DNA of 64,000 bases from Thalassococcus_A lentus (GTDB lineage Bacteria > Pseudomonadota > Alphaproteobacteria > Rhodobacterales > Rhodobacteraceae): assembly GCF_028023555.1 (NCBI RefSeq), contig NZ_JAQIOY010000002.1, positions 248,001 to 312,000 of the forward strand, in the 5' to 3' direction. Both the position numbers and the translations under genes were made by a program. This document shows positions 35,036-42,885 of this stretch, piece by piece. The notes below the pieces were generated by a model. That model was not told the DNA's origin and did not search any database. It saw nothing but the letters and a program-made list of their open reading frames with translations. Every line of letters begins with the position of its first letter. Within the stretch, counting starts at the first letter, position 1.

Positions 35036-36010
35036 TCAGCTGCCGGGCTGGACAAAAACACCGGATGGCAGTTCCGTGGCGGTACCCACCAGTTCTTCGC
35101 CCCCAAGATCGGCCATAAGCTTGAGCATCTTGGCAGCTGCGTCTTCGTTCACCGGACCCGGCGCCGGGATACCCGCGCGAAAGCCCGCGACGAGAGCGTC
35201 AAACTGTGCGTCGGTCTTGGCCTTCATACGTGGACGCAGGCGATCCCATTCCGCATCATCCGTACCCAGCAGGTCCTTGGCCGCGCGGGATGCTCCGGCC
35301 ATGCCGTTCACCAGTTCAGGATTGTCACGCAACATGTCGCCGCGCATGACATAGCCCAGCAACGGCGTTTGCGTGTCCAAGCCCAAAGCTTCGGCAGCGG
35401 TTTCAACGGTCACCAAAGGACGCATGCCCGAGGCTTCCATCTTGGCAAGGAAGTGCCAGAAATTGATTGCACCATCGAGTTCACCCTGAAGCGCAGTTTT
35501 GAAGATCAGCGGCGGTGCGCCAAACACCTGTTCCGTTTGCGCGACCAGATCGAGATCGAATTCCTGCTGCGCATAAGCCTGCAAGATCAACCAGCTCTTG
35601 TCCAAAGGCCCGCCAGCAATACCGATCTTTCCGCCCTGCAGATCCGCAAGCGATTGCGCGGGGCTTCCTGCTGGTACCATCACGGCGCCCACGGCGCGGC
35701 TGTATGGGATGAAGACATAGTCTTTACCTGCTGCCCGCTGACGCGCAACCCATAGCCAATCCGACACGATCACGTCAGCCTCACCGCCCTGAAAGGCGAC
35801 CTTGGCAGCAGCGCCACCGGCCATGCCCTGCACTTCAAGCGAGAACCCGTTGGCTTCGTCAAAGGCGTGGTGTTTGATCGTGTCCAGTTCCCAGTTCACG
35901 GTCCCATACTGAAGTACAGCAGCCCGTAGAACAGGTGTTTCGGCACAAACCGCGGTGGCTGTCGCAATCAATGCGGCTGCGCCTGCGCGCAGTGTGTTCA
36001 TAAACGTCAT
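35036..36010 (-). CDS. ABC transporter substrate-binding protein, NitT/TauT type
   Basis: 324 residues with signal peptide MTFMNTLRAGAAALIATATAVCA. The mature part follows the NMT1/SsuA-like fold: LRAAVLQYGTVNWELDTIKHHAF, GGAAAKVAFQGGEADVIVSDWLWVARQRAAGKDYVFIPY and GAVMVPAGSPAQSLADLQGGKIGIAGGPLDKSW. ATG 36010 follows GGGAGG. The ligand is not clear from sequence. Its location within the PQQ alcohol oxidation genes suggests that the ligand serves that system, for instance an aromatic or other alcohol-related compound. Confidence 0.83.
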   Translation of the reverse strand: MTFMNTLRAGAAALIATATAVCAETPVLRAAVLQYGTVNWELDTIKHHAFDEANGFSLEVQGMAGGAAAKVAFQGGEADVIVSDWLWVARQRAAGKDYVFIPYSRAVGAVMVPAGSPAQSLADLQGGKIGIAGGPLDKSWLILQAYAQQEFDLDLVAQTEQVFGAPPLIFKTALQGELDGAINFWHFLAKMEASGMRPLVTVETAAEALGLDTQTPLLGYVMRGDMLRDNPELVNGMAGASRAAKDLLGTDDAEWDRLRPRMKAKTDAQFDALVAGFRAGIPAPGPVNEDAAAKMLKLMADLGGEELVGTATELPSGVFVQPGS

Positions 36011-36060
36011 GAGTTCCTCCCATTAGCTGGCTCAAAGAGTACCAGCAGGAAAACATGCCG

Positions 36061-36075
36061 ATATACGACCAATGG
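36061..36075 (-). promoter_or_regulatory. candidate regulator site between the ABC binding protein and the cytochrome c gene
   Basis: On the minus strand CCATTGGTCGTATAT, the best member of the motif set (GGTCGTA core). It is 50 bases before the binding-protein start and 94 bases before the cytochrome start, so it could serve either side. Confidence 0.5.
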
Positions 36076-36097
36076 ACATGCCGCCGATGGCGAAAGC

Positions 36098-36111
36098 TTG
36101 ATTTGGATCAT
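36098..36111 (+). promoter_or_regulatory. FNR-type box upstream of the cytochrome c gene
   Basis: TTGATTTGGATCAT matches the FNR/FnrL consensus TTGAT-N4-ATCAA except for the last base. It ends 57 bases before the cytochrome c start. It suggests oxygen-dependent control, but single boxes arise by chance. Confidence 0.4.
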
Positions 36112-36168
36112 GAACGCTGGAAAAGCCGGTTTCTAAAATCGGCGCAGGTTCAAGCAAAGGAGAGAACC

Positions 36169-36585
36169 ATGCGCCCTCAATTCGCCCTGCCCTTGTGCGC
36201 CGCTCTGGTTGCCACCATTGGCATGCCCGCGTCCTCAGACACCTATCAGGATGTCAAAATCGCAGCTGGAAAATCGCTTTTTGATGCTGAATGTAGACTA
36301 TGTCATGCAGACAATGCCGACGATGCCTCATACGGGCCACCGCTTGAGAACGTTCTGTACCGTGGTGCCGGGACCTTTGAGGACTACGACTATTCCATCG
36401 CTCTTGAAGCGTCTGGCATCGTTTGGACGCCAGCTGCACTCAGAGCTTGGATGGAAGACAACGCAGGGTTCATGCCGGGAACCAAAATGCGCCATGTCGG
36501 CATAAAGGACAGAACCGTGCAGGATTTCATTCTGTCCTACCTTGCTGCGATCAGTCCGCAGGACAATACCGCCGCCAGTGACTAG
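36169..36585 (+). CDS. small periplasmic cytochrome c
   Basis: 138 residues with signal peptide MRPQFALPLCAALVATIGMPASS. One haem c motif CRLCH (Cys42, Cys45, His46) and a distal GTKMRHVG methionine, with the TPAALRAWMEDNAGFMPG pattern of class I cytochromes. It probably takes electrons from the PQQ dehydrogenase or hands them on from PedF. ATG 36169 follows AAAGGAG. An FNR-type box lies in the upstream region. Confidence 0.88.
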   Translation: MRPQFALPLCAALVATIGMPASSDTYQDVKIAAGKSLFDAECRLCHADNADDASYGPPLENVLYRGAGTFEDYDYSIALEASGIVWTPAALRAWMEDNAGFMPGTKMRHVGIKDRTVQDFILSYLAAISPQDNTAASD

Positions 36586-36647
36586 GCGCCGGTCGTCTGG
36601 CTGTTATCGCAACGCATGACGGCCAGACGACTTGCGTGCGTTCGTGT

Positions 36648-37211
36648 CTATTCGGGCAAAACCAAGAGCGTCGGCAACCAATGGTTCTGTGGCTCAGCCG
36701 GATCCAGAAGCGATCGGTTGACCGGACGAAGCACGCCATCTTCGGGCGGAACAGAGAGGCTGTTCATGTCCATTTCATGCATCACACCCACCAGAGATGG
36801 GCCGTCTGCTTCTACCACATAGTAGACGCCGTTCCACAAATCGATCCCGTAGCTGCCCGCCTTTTTCCAGATGAACAGAAAGTCGTATTCGATATCGATC
36901 AAGTCATTGGAAATATTGCGATTGATGGCATAGGGATAAGGAACGTGGCACCATAGTTTTTCAGGGCCATCCAGACACCGGAACGGTCGCATCGACAAAA
37001 AGTGTTCTGAAAATTGACTATGGTCCATATCGACTGAATACAGGCCATCCTCAGCCATAGCCAAATCGGCAATCCGGATCTTTTCGTTGCCCTGAGCGGT
37101 TTGCAACCAGACCCCGTAAGACCCGGTTTCCAATGCGCCAGCCGCCCCGCCCAATGCCATCGTAACGCCGGTCACCGCTGCCAGACCTGATGCGCGCAAA
37201 CCTGATCTCAT
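36648..37211 (-). CDS. exported protein of unknown function beside the PQQ dehydrogenase
   Basis: 187 residues. An N-terminal signal peptide (ASGLAAVTGVTMALGGAAGA) precedes a soluble domain with GSYGVWLQTAQGNEKIRIADLAM, FLSMRPFRCLDGPEKLWCHVPYPYAINRN and WNGVYYVVEADGP. Two cysteines (in FRCLDG and WCHVPY) could form a disulfide. No known motif. It is divergent from the PQQ dehydrogenase across a 217-base promoter region that carries the GGTCGTACGACC palindrome. Not recognised as a named family. Confidence 0.75.
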   Translation of the reverse strand: MRSGLRASGLAAVTGVTMALGGAAGALETGSYGVWLQTAQGNEKIRIADLAMAEDGLYSVDMDHSQFSEHFLSMRPFRCLDGPEKLWCHVPYPYAINRNISNDLIDIEYDFLFIWKKAGSYGIDLWNGVYYVVEADGPSLVGVMHEMDMNSLSVPPEDGVLRPVNRSLLDPAEPQNHWLPTLLVLPE

Positions 37212-37289
37212 GGCCCCTCACCTCTCACTTTTGACACTATGATTCTATCAGGTTGGGTTGGCGAATCACGCTTCTGTCAAGTCTGCAAG

Positions 37290-37338
37290 GGTCGTACGAC
37301 CTAAGCCGCGTTCCGCGAAAATGGCCTTTGTTTATACT
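37290..37338 (+). promoter_or_regulatory. palindromic operator and promoter of the PQQ alcohol dehydrogenase gene
   Basis: GGTCGTACGACC (37290-37301) is a perfect 12-base palindrome containing the core GGTCGTA in both directions. A -10-like TATACT lies at 37333-37338, with only a poor -35 (TTCCGC, 37311-37316) at 16-base spacing. A weak -35 with a symmetrical site about 50 bases before the expected transcript start is what an activator-dependent promoter looks like. The start codon is 90 bases further on. Confidence 0.5.
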
Positions 37339-37428
37339 GATCGGCGAACATACGGCCGTTTTGTGCGCAGTGCATTGCATCGCCACAAGTCGTCCCCACA
37401 ACGAAGCCATGTTCATGGGAGGAATGAT

Positions 37429-39195
37429 ATGAACAGATTCGTCGCCGCAGCCATCTTTGGCCTGATTGCCACCACGGGTGCGCAGGCCGAGGTGACCGAA
37501 GAGATGATCGCCAACGACCAGATGATGACCAATCAGGTTGTTACCAACGGCATGGGTCGCCATCTGCAGCGCTATTCGCCGCTGGAGACGCTGAACAAGG
37601 ACAACGTCAAGAACCTCGTTCCAGCCTGGGCCTTCAGCCTCGGTGGTGAAAAGCAGCGCGGCCAGGAAACGCAGCCGATCGTTTATGACGGCGTGATGTA
37701 TATCACCGGCTCGTATTCGCGCCTCTATGCCATCGACATCGAAACCGGCAAGGAAATCTGGCAGTATGATGCCCGCCTTCCTGAAGGCATTCTGCCCTGC
37801 TGTGACGTGATCAACCGCGGTGCGGCGATCTACGGCGATAAGATCATCTTTGGCACCTTGGATGCCCGGATCGTTGCGCTGAACAAGGACACAGGTGACG
37901 TGGTCTGGCGCGACAAGATCGACGACTACAAGGCCGGCTATTCCTACACCGCTGCGCCGATGATCGTGAACGGATTGGTCATTACCGGTAATTCTGGCGG
38001 TGAATTTGGTATCGTTGGTGCCGTTCAGGCGCGGGATGTGAACACCGGTGATCTGGTCTGGAACCGTCCGGTGATCGAAGGCCACATGGGCATGCTGAAT
38101 GGCGAAGAAAGCACCATGACCGGCACGCTGAATGCGACATGGCCCGGTGACATGTGGAAGACCGGCGGCGGTGCGACATGGCTTGGCGGATCTTATGACG
38201 CACGGACCGACACGATCATTTTCGGAACCGGCAACCCTGCTCCATGGAACAGCCACCTGCGCAATGCCGGCACGCCCACCGAAGGCAACAAGGGTGACAA
38301 CCTTTATGCGGCCTCGCGGATTGGTATCGATCCGGCAACTGGCGAGATCAAGTGGCACTATCAGACCACTCCACGCGAAGGCTGGGACTACGATGGCGTG
38401 AACGAAGTGGTTGCCTATGATGACCGCGACGGTAACCAGCGTCTGGCCACAGCTGACCGGAACGGTTTCTTCTATGTTCTCGACGCGGCTGATGGCGGCT
38501 TTGTCGGTGCGACACCTTTCGTCAAGGACATCTCCTGGGCCGAAGGTATCGATGACACCGGACGTCCGATCTTTGTCGAAGACAACCGTCCGGGCAATCC
38601 TGCCGATGCGGCCGACGGCAAGAAGGGCGAAGTCGTCTTTGCCAGCCCGTCGTTCCTTGGTGGTAAGAACTGGATGCCGATGGCCTTCAGCCAGAAGACC
38701 GGCAACTTCTATGTGCCTTCGAACGAATGGGGCATGGATATCTGGAACGAGCCTGTGACCTACAAGAAGGGTGCGGCCTACCTTGGTTCCGGCTTCACGA
38801 TCAAGCCGAACTACGAAGACCACATTGGATCGCTCAAAGCGATTGATCCGGACTCGCTCGAAGTGGTTTGGGAAGCCAAGAACGATGCGCCTCTCTGGGG
38901 TGGCGTCATGGCGACCGCCGGTGGTCTGGTGTTCTACGGCACACCGGAAGGTGAGTTTGTCGCGCTGGACGATGAAACCGGTGAAAAGCTTTGGTCCTTC
39001 CAGACCGGCTCTGGCATCGTGGGTCAGCCGATCACCTGGGAACAGGATGGCGAACAGTTTGTATCGGTCATCTCCGGCTGGGGCGGTGCGGTTCCGCTTT
39101 GGGGTGGTGAAGTGGCCAAGAAGGTCAACTACCTGAACCAAGGTGGCCTGCTGTGGACATTCCGTCTGCCAAAGGAACTGGCCTCGGCCAACTGA
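37429..39195 (+). CDS. PQQ-dependent alcohol dehydrogenase, lanthanide-type (ExaF/PedH-like)
   Basis: 588 residues with signal peptide MNRFVAAAIFGLIATTGAQA. The quinoprotein propeller shows PCCDVINRGAAIYGD with the adjacent-cysteine disulfide (Cys124-Cys125) and repeated W-docking motifs. Metal ligands by position are Glu192 (NSGGEFG), Asn269 (GTGNPAPWN), Asp320 and, two residues on, Asp322 (GWDYDGVNE). The extra Asp marks lanthanide-dependent members; calcium enzymes have Ala or Ser there. NRGAAIYGD and CC resemble ethanol dehydrogenases more than XoxF. It oxidises alcohols in the periplasm and reduces cytochrome c. ATG 37429 follows GGGAGGA. Strong terminator and even codon use suggest high expression. 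Confidence 0.9.
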   Translation: MNRFVAAAIFGLIATTGAQAEVTEEMIANDQMMTNQVVTNGMGRHLQRYSPLETLNKDNVKNLVPAWAFSLGGEKQRGQETQPIVYDGVMYITGSYSRLYAIDIETGKEIWQYDARLPEGILPCCDVINRGAAIYGDKIIFGTLDARIVALNKDTGDVVWRDKIDDYKAGYSYTAAPMIVNGLVITGNSGGEFGIVGAVQARDVNTGDLVWNRPVIEGHMGMLNGEESTMTGTLNATWPGDMWKTGGGATWLGGSYDARTDTIIFGTGNPAPWNSHLRNAGTPTEGNKGDNLYAASRIGIDPATGEIKWHYQTTPREGWDYDGVNEVVAYDDRDGNQRLATADRNGFFYVLDAADGGFVGATPFVKDISWAEGIDDTGRPIFVEDNRPGNPADAADGKKGEVVFASPSFLGGKNWMPMAFSQKTGNFYVPSNEWGMDIWNEPVTYKKGAAYLGSGFTIKPNYEDHIGSLKAIDPDSLEVVWEAKNDAPLWGGVMATAGGLVFYGTPEGEFVALDDETGEKLWSFQTGSGIVGQPITWEQDGEQFVSVISGWGGAVPLWGGEVAKKVNYLNQGGLLWTFRLPKELASAN

Positions 39196-39216
39196 TCCTG
39201 AACGACTAAACTATCT

Positions 39217-39248
39217 AACGCCCGGAGCCTGTCTCCGGGCGTTTTTGT
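39217..39248 (+). terminator. rho-independent terminator after the PQQ dehydrogenase
   Basis: Stem AACGCCCGGAG (39217-39227) pairs perfectly with CTCCGGGCGTT (39233-39243) around CCTGT, followed by a T-run. It should end the dehydrogenase transcript efficiently. Confidence 0.92.
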
Positions 39249-39305
39249 TTGCGCACGGAACCCTGATGGGCCAGCCTGTCAGGACAACCAAAACAAGGCC
39301 TGACC

Positions 39306-39977
39306 ATGATCGAACTTCCCGCCACACTCAGCGTGAACCCGACGCGCAGCCGTCCGAGCGCTGAGCAGATCGCCGCGTTTCAATCGGTCCCAACCGGATT
39401 TGTTGCCGATGCACTGGGCGGTGGCGGTGCTTTGGAGCAACAGGTCGCCCAATTGGACACGTCCGGCGTTCTTCCAGCGCATGTCGCAGGACCCGCGCTG
39501 ACAGCGGACAACGGTCCGGCTGATGTCTTGGCTACCTTTGCCGCCCTGCCCCTTGTTCAGGAAGGTGACGTCGTGATTGGTGGTTTCAGTGGCCATCTCG
39601 GCTGCGCCGCGGGCGGCGATCGCCTGTGCGGCATGCTGCGCAACTGCGGGGCCGCCGGCTTTGTCACAGACGGACCCGTGCGCGACTTTGACGGTATTCT
39701 TGCGGCTGGTTTGCCGGTCTGGTGTGCAGGGATCACACCCGCCTCACCCTATATGTCCGGTCCCGGGCGTGTGGGCTATGCGGTGCAGGTCGCGGGGCAA
39801 CAGATCGAAACCGGCGATATGATCGTGGCGGATCGGGATGGGGTCGTTGTGGTGGCCTTTGCGCGCATCGACGAAGTTATAGAACGGCTTGAAACCATCA
39901 AGGTTCAGGAAGCCGAGCTGGACGCCAAGGTTGCCGCCGGGTTGAAGTGGCCGTCCTGGGTGGATGATCTGACCTGA
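39306..39977 (+). CDS. RraA family protein (aldolase/RNase E regulator-like fold)
   Basis: 223 residues of the RraA-like family, which covers 4-hydroxy-4-methyl-2-oxoglutarate/oxaloacetate aldolases and RNase E inhibitors. Recognised by TGFVADALGGGGAL, GDVVIGGFSGHLGCAAGGDRLCGMLRNCGAAGFVTDGPVRD and AVQVAGQQIETGDMIVADRDGVVVV. The DGPVRD with preceding acidic residues fits the aldolase active site (Arg, Asp). Function not decidable from sequence; a metabolic enzyme is more likely than a regulator. It converges with the Rieske oxygenase gene. Confidence 0.82.
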   Translation: MIELPATLSVNPTRSRPSAEQIAAFQSVPTGFVADALGGGGALEQQVAQLDTSGVLPAHVAGPALTADNGPADVLATFAALPLVQEGDVVIGGFSGHLGCAAGGDRLCGMLRNCGAAGFVTDGPVRDFDGILAAGLPVWCAGITPASPYMSGPGRVGYAVQVAGQQIETGDMIVADRDGVVVVAFARIDEVIERLETIKVQEAELDAKVAAGLKWPSWVDDLT

Positions 39978-39996
39978 TCCCGCGCGGGTCTGGACG

Positions 39997-41037
39997 TCAA
40001 TCAGCCATCTGCGCGTCGACCTGGGCTTCTTCGTTGATCATTGCCTGAAGCTGGCGTCTGAACCGCAAGGGACCTGCATCAATCGGCAAGTCGATGTGCG
40101 GAGAGGTTTTGCTGCTCATTCCTTTCTGAACTTCGCTCAGAACCGCACGATCTTCTTCAAAGGCTTTGCGAACGTCTTCGCTCATGAGTTTGGACAGATC
40201 TTCGTCGTCAGGACGGATATTGCGAAGCTGGAACCAGTAATACCGGGTTTCGCTTTCACTGACGGGCGTCATGAAATTGAAACTGTCCATGATGAAGGTG
40301 TCTTCGTGCAGTGGTCCATCTTCGCCGCCCGTTCCTGCAGGGGTAAAGATCGCGCGAATGATCGCATGCCCGGGATAGCGCACTTCGTAGTGTTGCTTGC
40401 GGTCGCAATTGCCTTCAAAGCCAATGACCTTTTTGTAAAACGGGGCTGGCTCGACATCCATCATCCAGCGATGCACGATCACCCCGTCGTCCGTTTTGGT
40501 GACGCGCAGCGGTGTGTCGCGGGTCGCGGACTGGCCAAAGCTGCCTTCGTGCACCCATGCGACGTGGCTGGGATCCAGAAGGTTGTCACACATCAGCAAA
40601 TAGTTGCAGTCAAGCGCCATGGCAGCGCCTCTGTTGATGCCCCATCCGGGATTGTCATAGTTTTCGATCTCGAAAATATCGGCAGGATCCGCAAGTGCCG
40701 GATTGCCCATCCAGATCCAGACCAGCCCGTATTTTTCATGGCAGGGATAGGCCCGCACCTTGGCACTGGAAGGAATGCGCCCACCACCCGGAGCCCAGAC
40801 GCATTGCCCCGCGCAGTCAAATGTCAGGCCGTGATAACCACATTCCACAGTATCGCCTTTGCGCCGCCCTTTGGTCAGCGGCAATTTGCGATGCGGGCAG
40901 GCATCTTCCAGACCGATGTAGTCGCCGTTTTCGGCCCGGAACAGGCAGATGGCTTCACCCAACACCGTGACAGGATGCAGATCATCGCCGATTTCACTGG
41001 ACCAACCAGCCACGTACCAGGCATTGCGCAAGAACAT
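39997..41037 (-). CDS. Rieske-type ring-hydroxylating/O-demethylating oxygenase, VanA-like
   Basis: 346 residues from ATG 41037 (MFLRNAWYVAGWSSEI, AAGGAAA upstream). The Rieske cluster ligands are in CPHRKLPLTKG and CGYHGLTFD. The mononuclear iron site is DNLLDPSHVAWVHEGS with two His and an upstream Asp. Length and N-terminus match vanillate O-demethylase oxygenase subunits, which cleave aryl methyl ethers and give formaldehyde. No reductase subunit is visible next to it. An alternative start further upstream lies inside the gap to the HerA-like gene. A C1 product would suit an alcohol/C1 oxidising organism. Confidence 0.83.
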   Translation of the reverse strand: MFLRNAWYVAGWSSEIGDDLHPVTVLGEAICLFRAENGDYIGLEDACPHRKLPLTKGRRKGDTVECGYHGLTFDCAGQCVWAPGGGRIPSSAKVRAYPCHEKYGLVWIWMGNPALADPADIFEIENYDNPGWGINRGAAMALDCNYLLMCDNLLDPSHVAWVHEGSFGQSATRDTPLRVTKTDDGVIVHRWMMDVEPAPFYKKVIGFEGNCDRKQHYEVRYPGHAIIRAIFTPAGTGGEDGPLHEDTFIMDSFNFMTPVSESETRYYWFQLRNIRPDDEDLSKLMSEDVRKAFEEDRAVLSEVQKGMSSKTSPHIDLPIDAGPLRFRRQLQAMINEEAQVDAQMAD

Positions 41038-41062
41038 CGCAGTTTCCTTTTCTGCTGGCGGA

Positions 41063-42604
41063 TCAGCGCCCTTTGAACAGCCCACCCAGAATGCCGCGCA
41101 CGATACGCCGGCCCGTGGTGCCCTTCAGTTCCTTGATGACCACATCTGCGACCGCCTCGCCAAAGCCGGTTTTCTTGCGGCTGCTCTTGGAGGACGAGCG
41201 AGACACCCGGGTTCCGGAATAACGGCGCGCGGCTTTGTATTCGCGCTCTGCGGCCTCGGCCTCTTCTTCGCGGCGTTCCGCCTCTTCGGCTTCGGCTGCG
41301 GCCTTTGCCGCGCGCTCCTTGAGCATCTCGAAGGCAGATTCACGGTCAAGCCGTTCATCGTATTTGCCGGACAGATCAGAGGCGCCCATCACACCACCGC
41401 GTTCGGCGGCAGAAATCGGGCCCAGTTGGGATGAAGGCGGACGGATCAGGGTGCGCTGCGCCATGCCCGGCACGCCCTTACGCTGCAGCATCGATGTCAC
41501 CGCTTCGCCGACACCGACTTCGCGGATTGCGCTTTCGATATCGAAGTCGGGGTTTTCCCGATATGTCTCGGCCGCCATCCGCAGCGCTTTGCGGTCTCGC
41601 GCCGTAAAGGCGCGCAACGCATGCTGCACCCGGTTGCCAAGCTGGCCCAGAATGTCCTCGGGGATGTCGTCCGGGTTCTGGGTGATGAAATAGACCCCGA
41701 CGCCTTTTGACCGGATCAGGCGGGCGACCTGTTCAACCTTGTCGACCAGCACCTTAGGTGCGTCATCGAACAACAGGTGCGCTTCGTCAAAGAAGAAAAC
41801 CAGCTTGGGTTTGTCCGGATCGCCAACCTCGGGCAGTTCTTCGAACAGCTCGGACAGCAGCCACAACAGGAACGTTGCATAAAGACGCGGGCTGCTCATC
41901 AGGGTATCAGCGGCCAGAATATTGACCTGCCCCAGCCCGTTTGAGTCTGTCCGCATCATGTCTGCCAGTTCGAGGGCCGGCTCGCCGAACAGGTTGGCTC
42001 CGCCCTGATTTTCAAGCACCAGCAAACGACGCTGGATCGCCCCGATCGAAGCCGTGGAAACATTGCCATAGCGCAGGGACAAATCGGTGCGATTCTCGCC
42101 CATCCAGACCAGCAAGGCGCGCAGATCGCTCAGATCAAGCAGCGGCAGCCCGTCTTCGTCGGCAAGACGGAAGGCAATGTTCAATACGCCTTCCTGTGCT
42201 TCGGTCAGCTCCAGCAGGTTCGACAGCAGCAATGGCCCCATCTCGGCCAGTGTTGTCCGAATGGGATGGCCTTGTTTACCGAAAAGATCCCAAAAGGTGA
42301 CGGGAAAATCCTGATAGGTGAAATCGTCAAAGCCAATCTTGGCATTCCGCTCCATGAACGGCGCGTGAAGCTTGTGTGCTTCGCTTCCGGCCTTTGCCAG
42401 CCCCGACAAGTCGCCTTTGACGTCGGCCATGAAAACCGGAACGCCCGCGCTAGAAAAGCCTTCGGCAAGGATCTGAAGCGTGACAGTCTTACCGGTGCCT
42501 GTTGCACCCGCAATCAGGCCATGACGGTTTGCATAACCCAGATCGAGGTATTGCTTTTCCCCATAGTCCTGACCGCCACCGCCGACGAAAATTCCATTTG
42601 TCAT
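41063..42604 (-). CDS. HerA-like ATPase (DUF853, YjgR family)
   Basis: 513 residues. Walker A GATGTGKT and Walker B LVFFFDEAHLLF of the HerA/FtsK ATPase family, with HGLIAGATGTGKTVTLQILAE, VFMADVKGDLSGLA, ITQNPDDIPEDILGQLGNRVQHALRAFT. The C-terminal part (about 425-475) is a coiled-coil rich in Glu, Ala and Arg, then a basic tail. The family is widespread; its cellular role is not settled. ATG 42604. It is followed on the same strand after 25 bases by the Rieske gene, though the pairing may be accidental. Confidence 0.87.
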   Translation of the reverse strand: MTNGIFVGGGGQDYGEKQYLDLGYANRHGLIAGATGTGKTVTLQILAEGFSSAGVPVFMADVKGDLSGLAKAGSEAHKLHAPFMERNAKIGFDDFTYQDFPVTFWDLFGKQGHPIRTTLAEMGPLLLSNLLELTEAQEGVLNIAFRLADEDGLPLLDLSDLRALLVWMGENRTDLSLRYGNVSTASIGAIQRRLLVLENQGGANLFGEPALELADMMRTDSNGLGQVNILAADTLMSSPRLYATFLLWLLSELFEELPEVGDPDKPKLVFFFDEAHLLFDDAPKVLVDKVEQVARLIRSKGVGVYFITQNPDDIPEDILGQLGNRVQHALRAFTARDRKALRMAAETYRENPDFDIESAIREVGVGEAVTSMLQRKGVPGMAQRTLIRPPSSQLGPISAAERGGVMGASDLSGKYDERLDRESAFEMLKERAAKAAAEAEEAERREEEAEAAEREYKAARRYSGTRVSRSSSKSSRKKTGFGEAVADVVIKELKGTTGRRIVRGILGGLFKGR

Positions 42605-42725
42605 CGTTTTCTATCCCCTACCGTCCGTTGGCAAACATACATTCTTAACCGCTTGATGCCAGTATGACTTTGCCCATGACGTTATGTCCTCTCCAGTCGT
42701 GGGCAAACTTCCTCCCTGTCAGACT

Positions 42726-42753
42726 GGCCGTGCCCAAGGGCGCGGCCTTTTTT
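42726..42753 (+). terminator. orphan rho-independent terminator
   Basis: GGCCGTGCCC (42726-42735) pairs with GGGCGCGGCC (42738-42747; one G-T pair at the base of the stem) and is followed by TTTTTT. The nearest gene on its left reads the other way, so the terminated transcript is not an annotated gene. Confidence 0.75.
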
Positions 42754-42885
42754 CATGTTTCACCCTGAGATTCATACATTTTTCTAGAGAGAGAATTTGT
42801 TGAAAAAACCCTGTTGACCGATGCCTGCAACTTTCGTAGCGTTCGGCCAATGACAAAGTCGGCCAGTCCGACAGGGAGTGATAAA

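Noticed and set aside
37237..39141. A 634-codon open frame on the minus strand over the PQQ dehydrogenase
   Set aside because: Mirror frame of the strongly supported quinoprotein gene; no motifs and no ribosome site.
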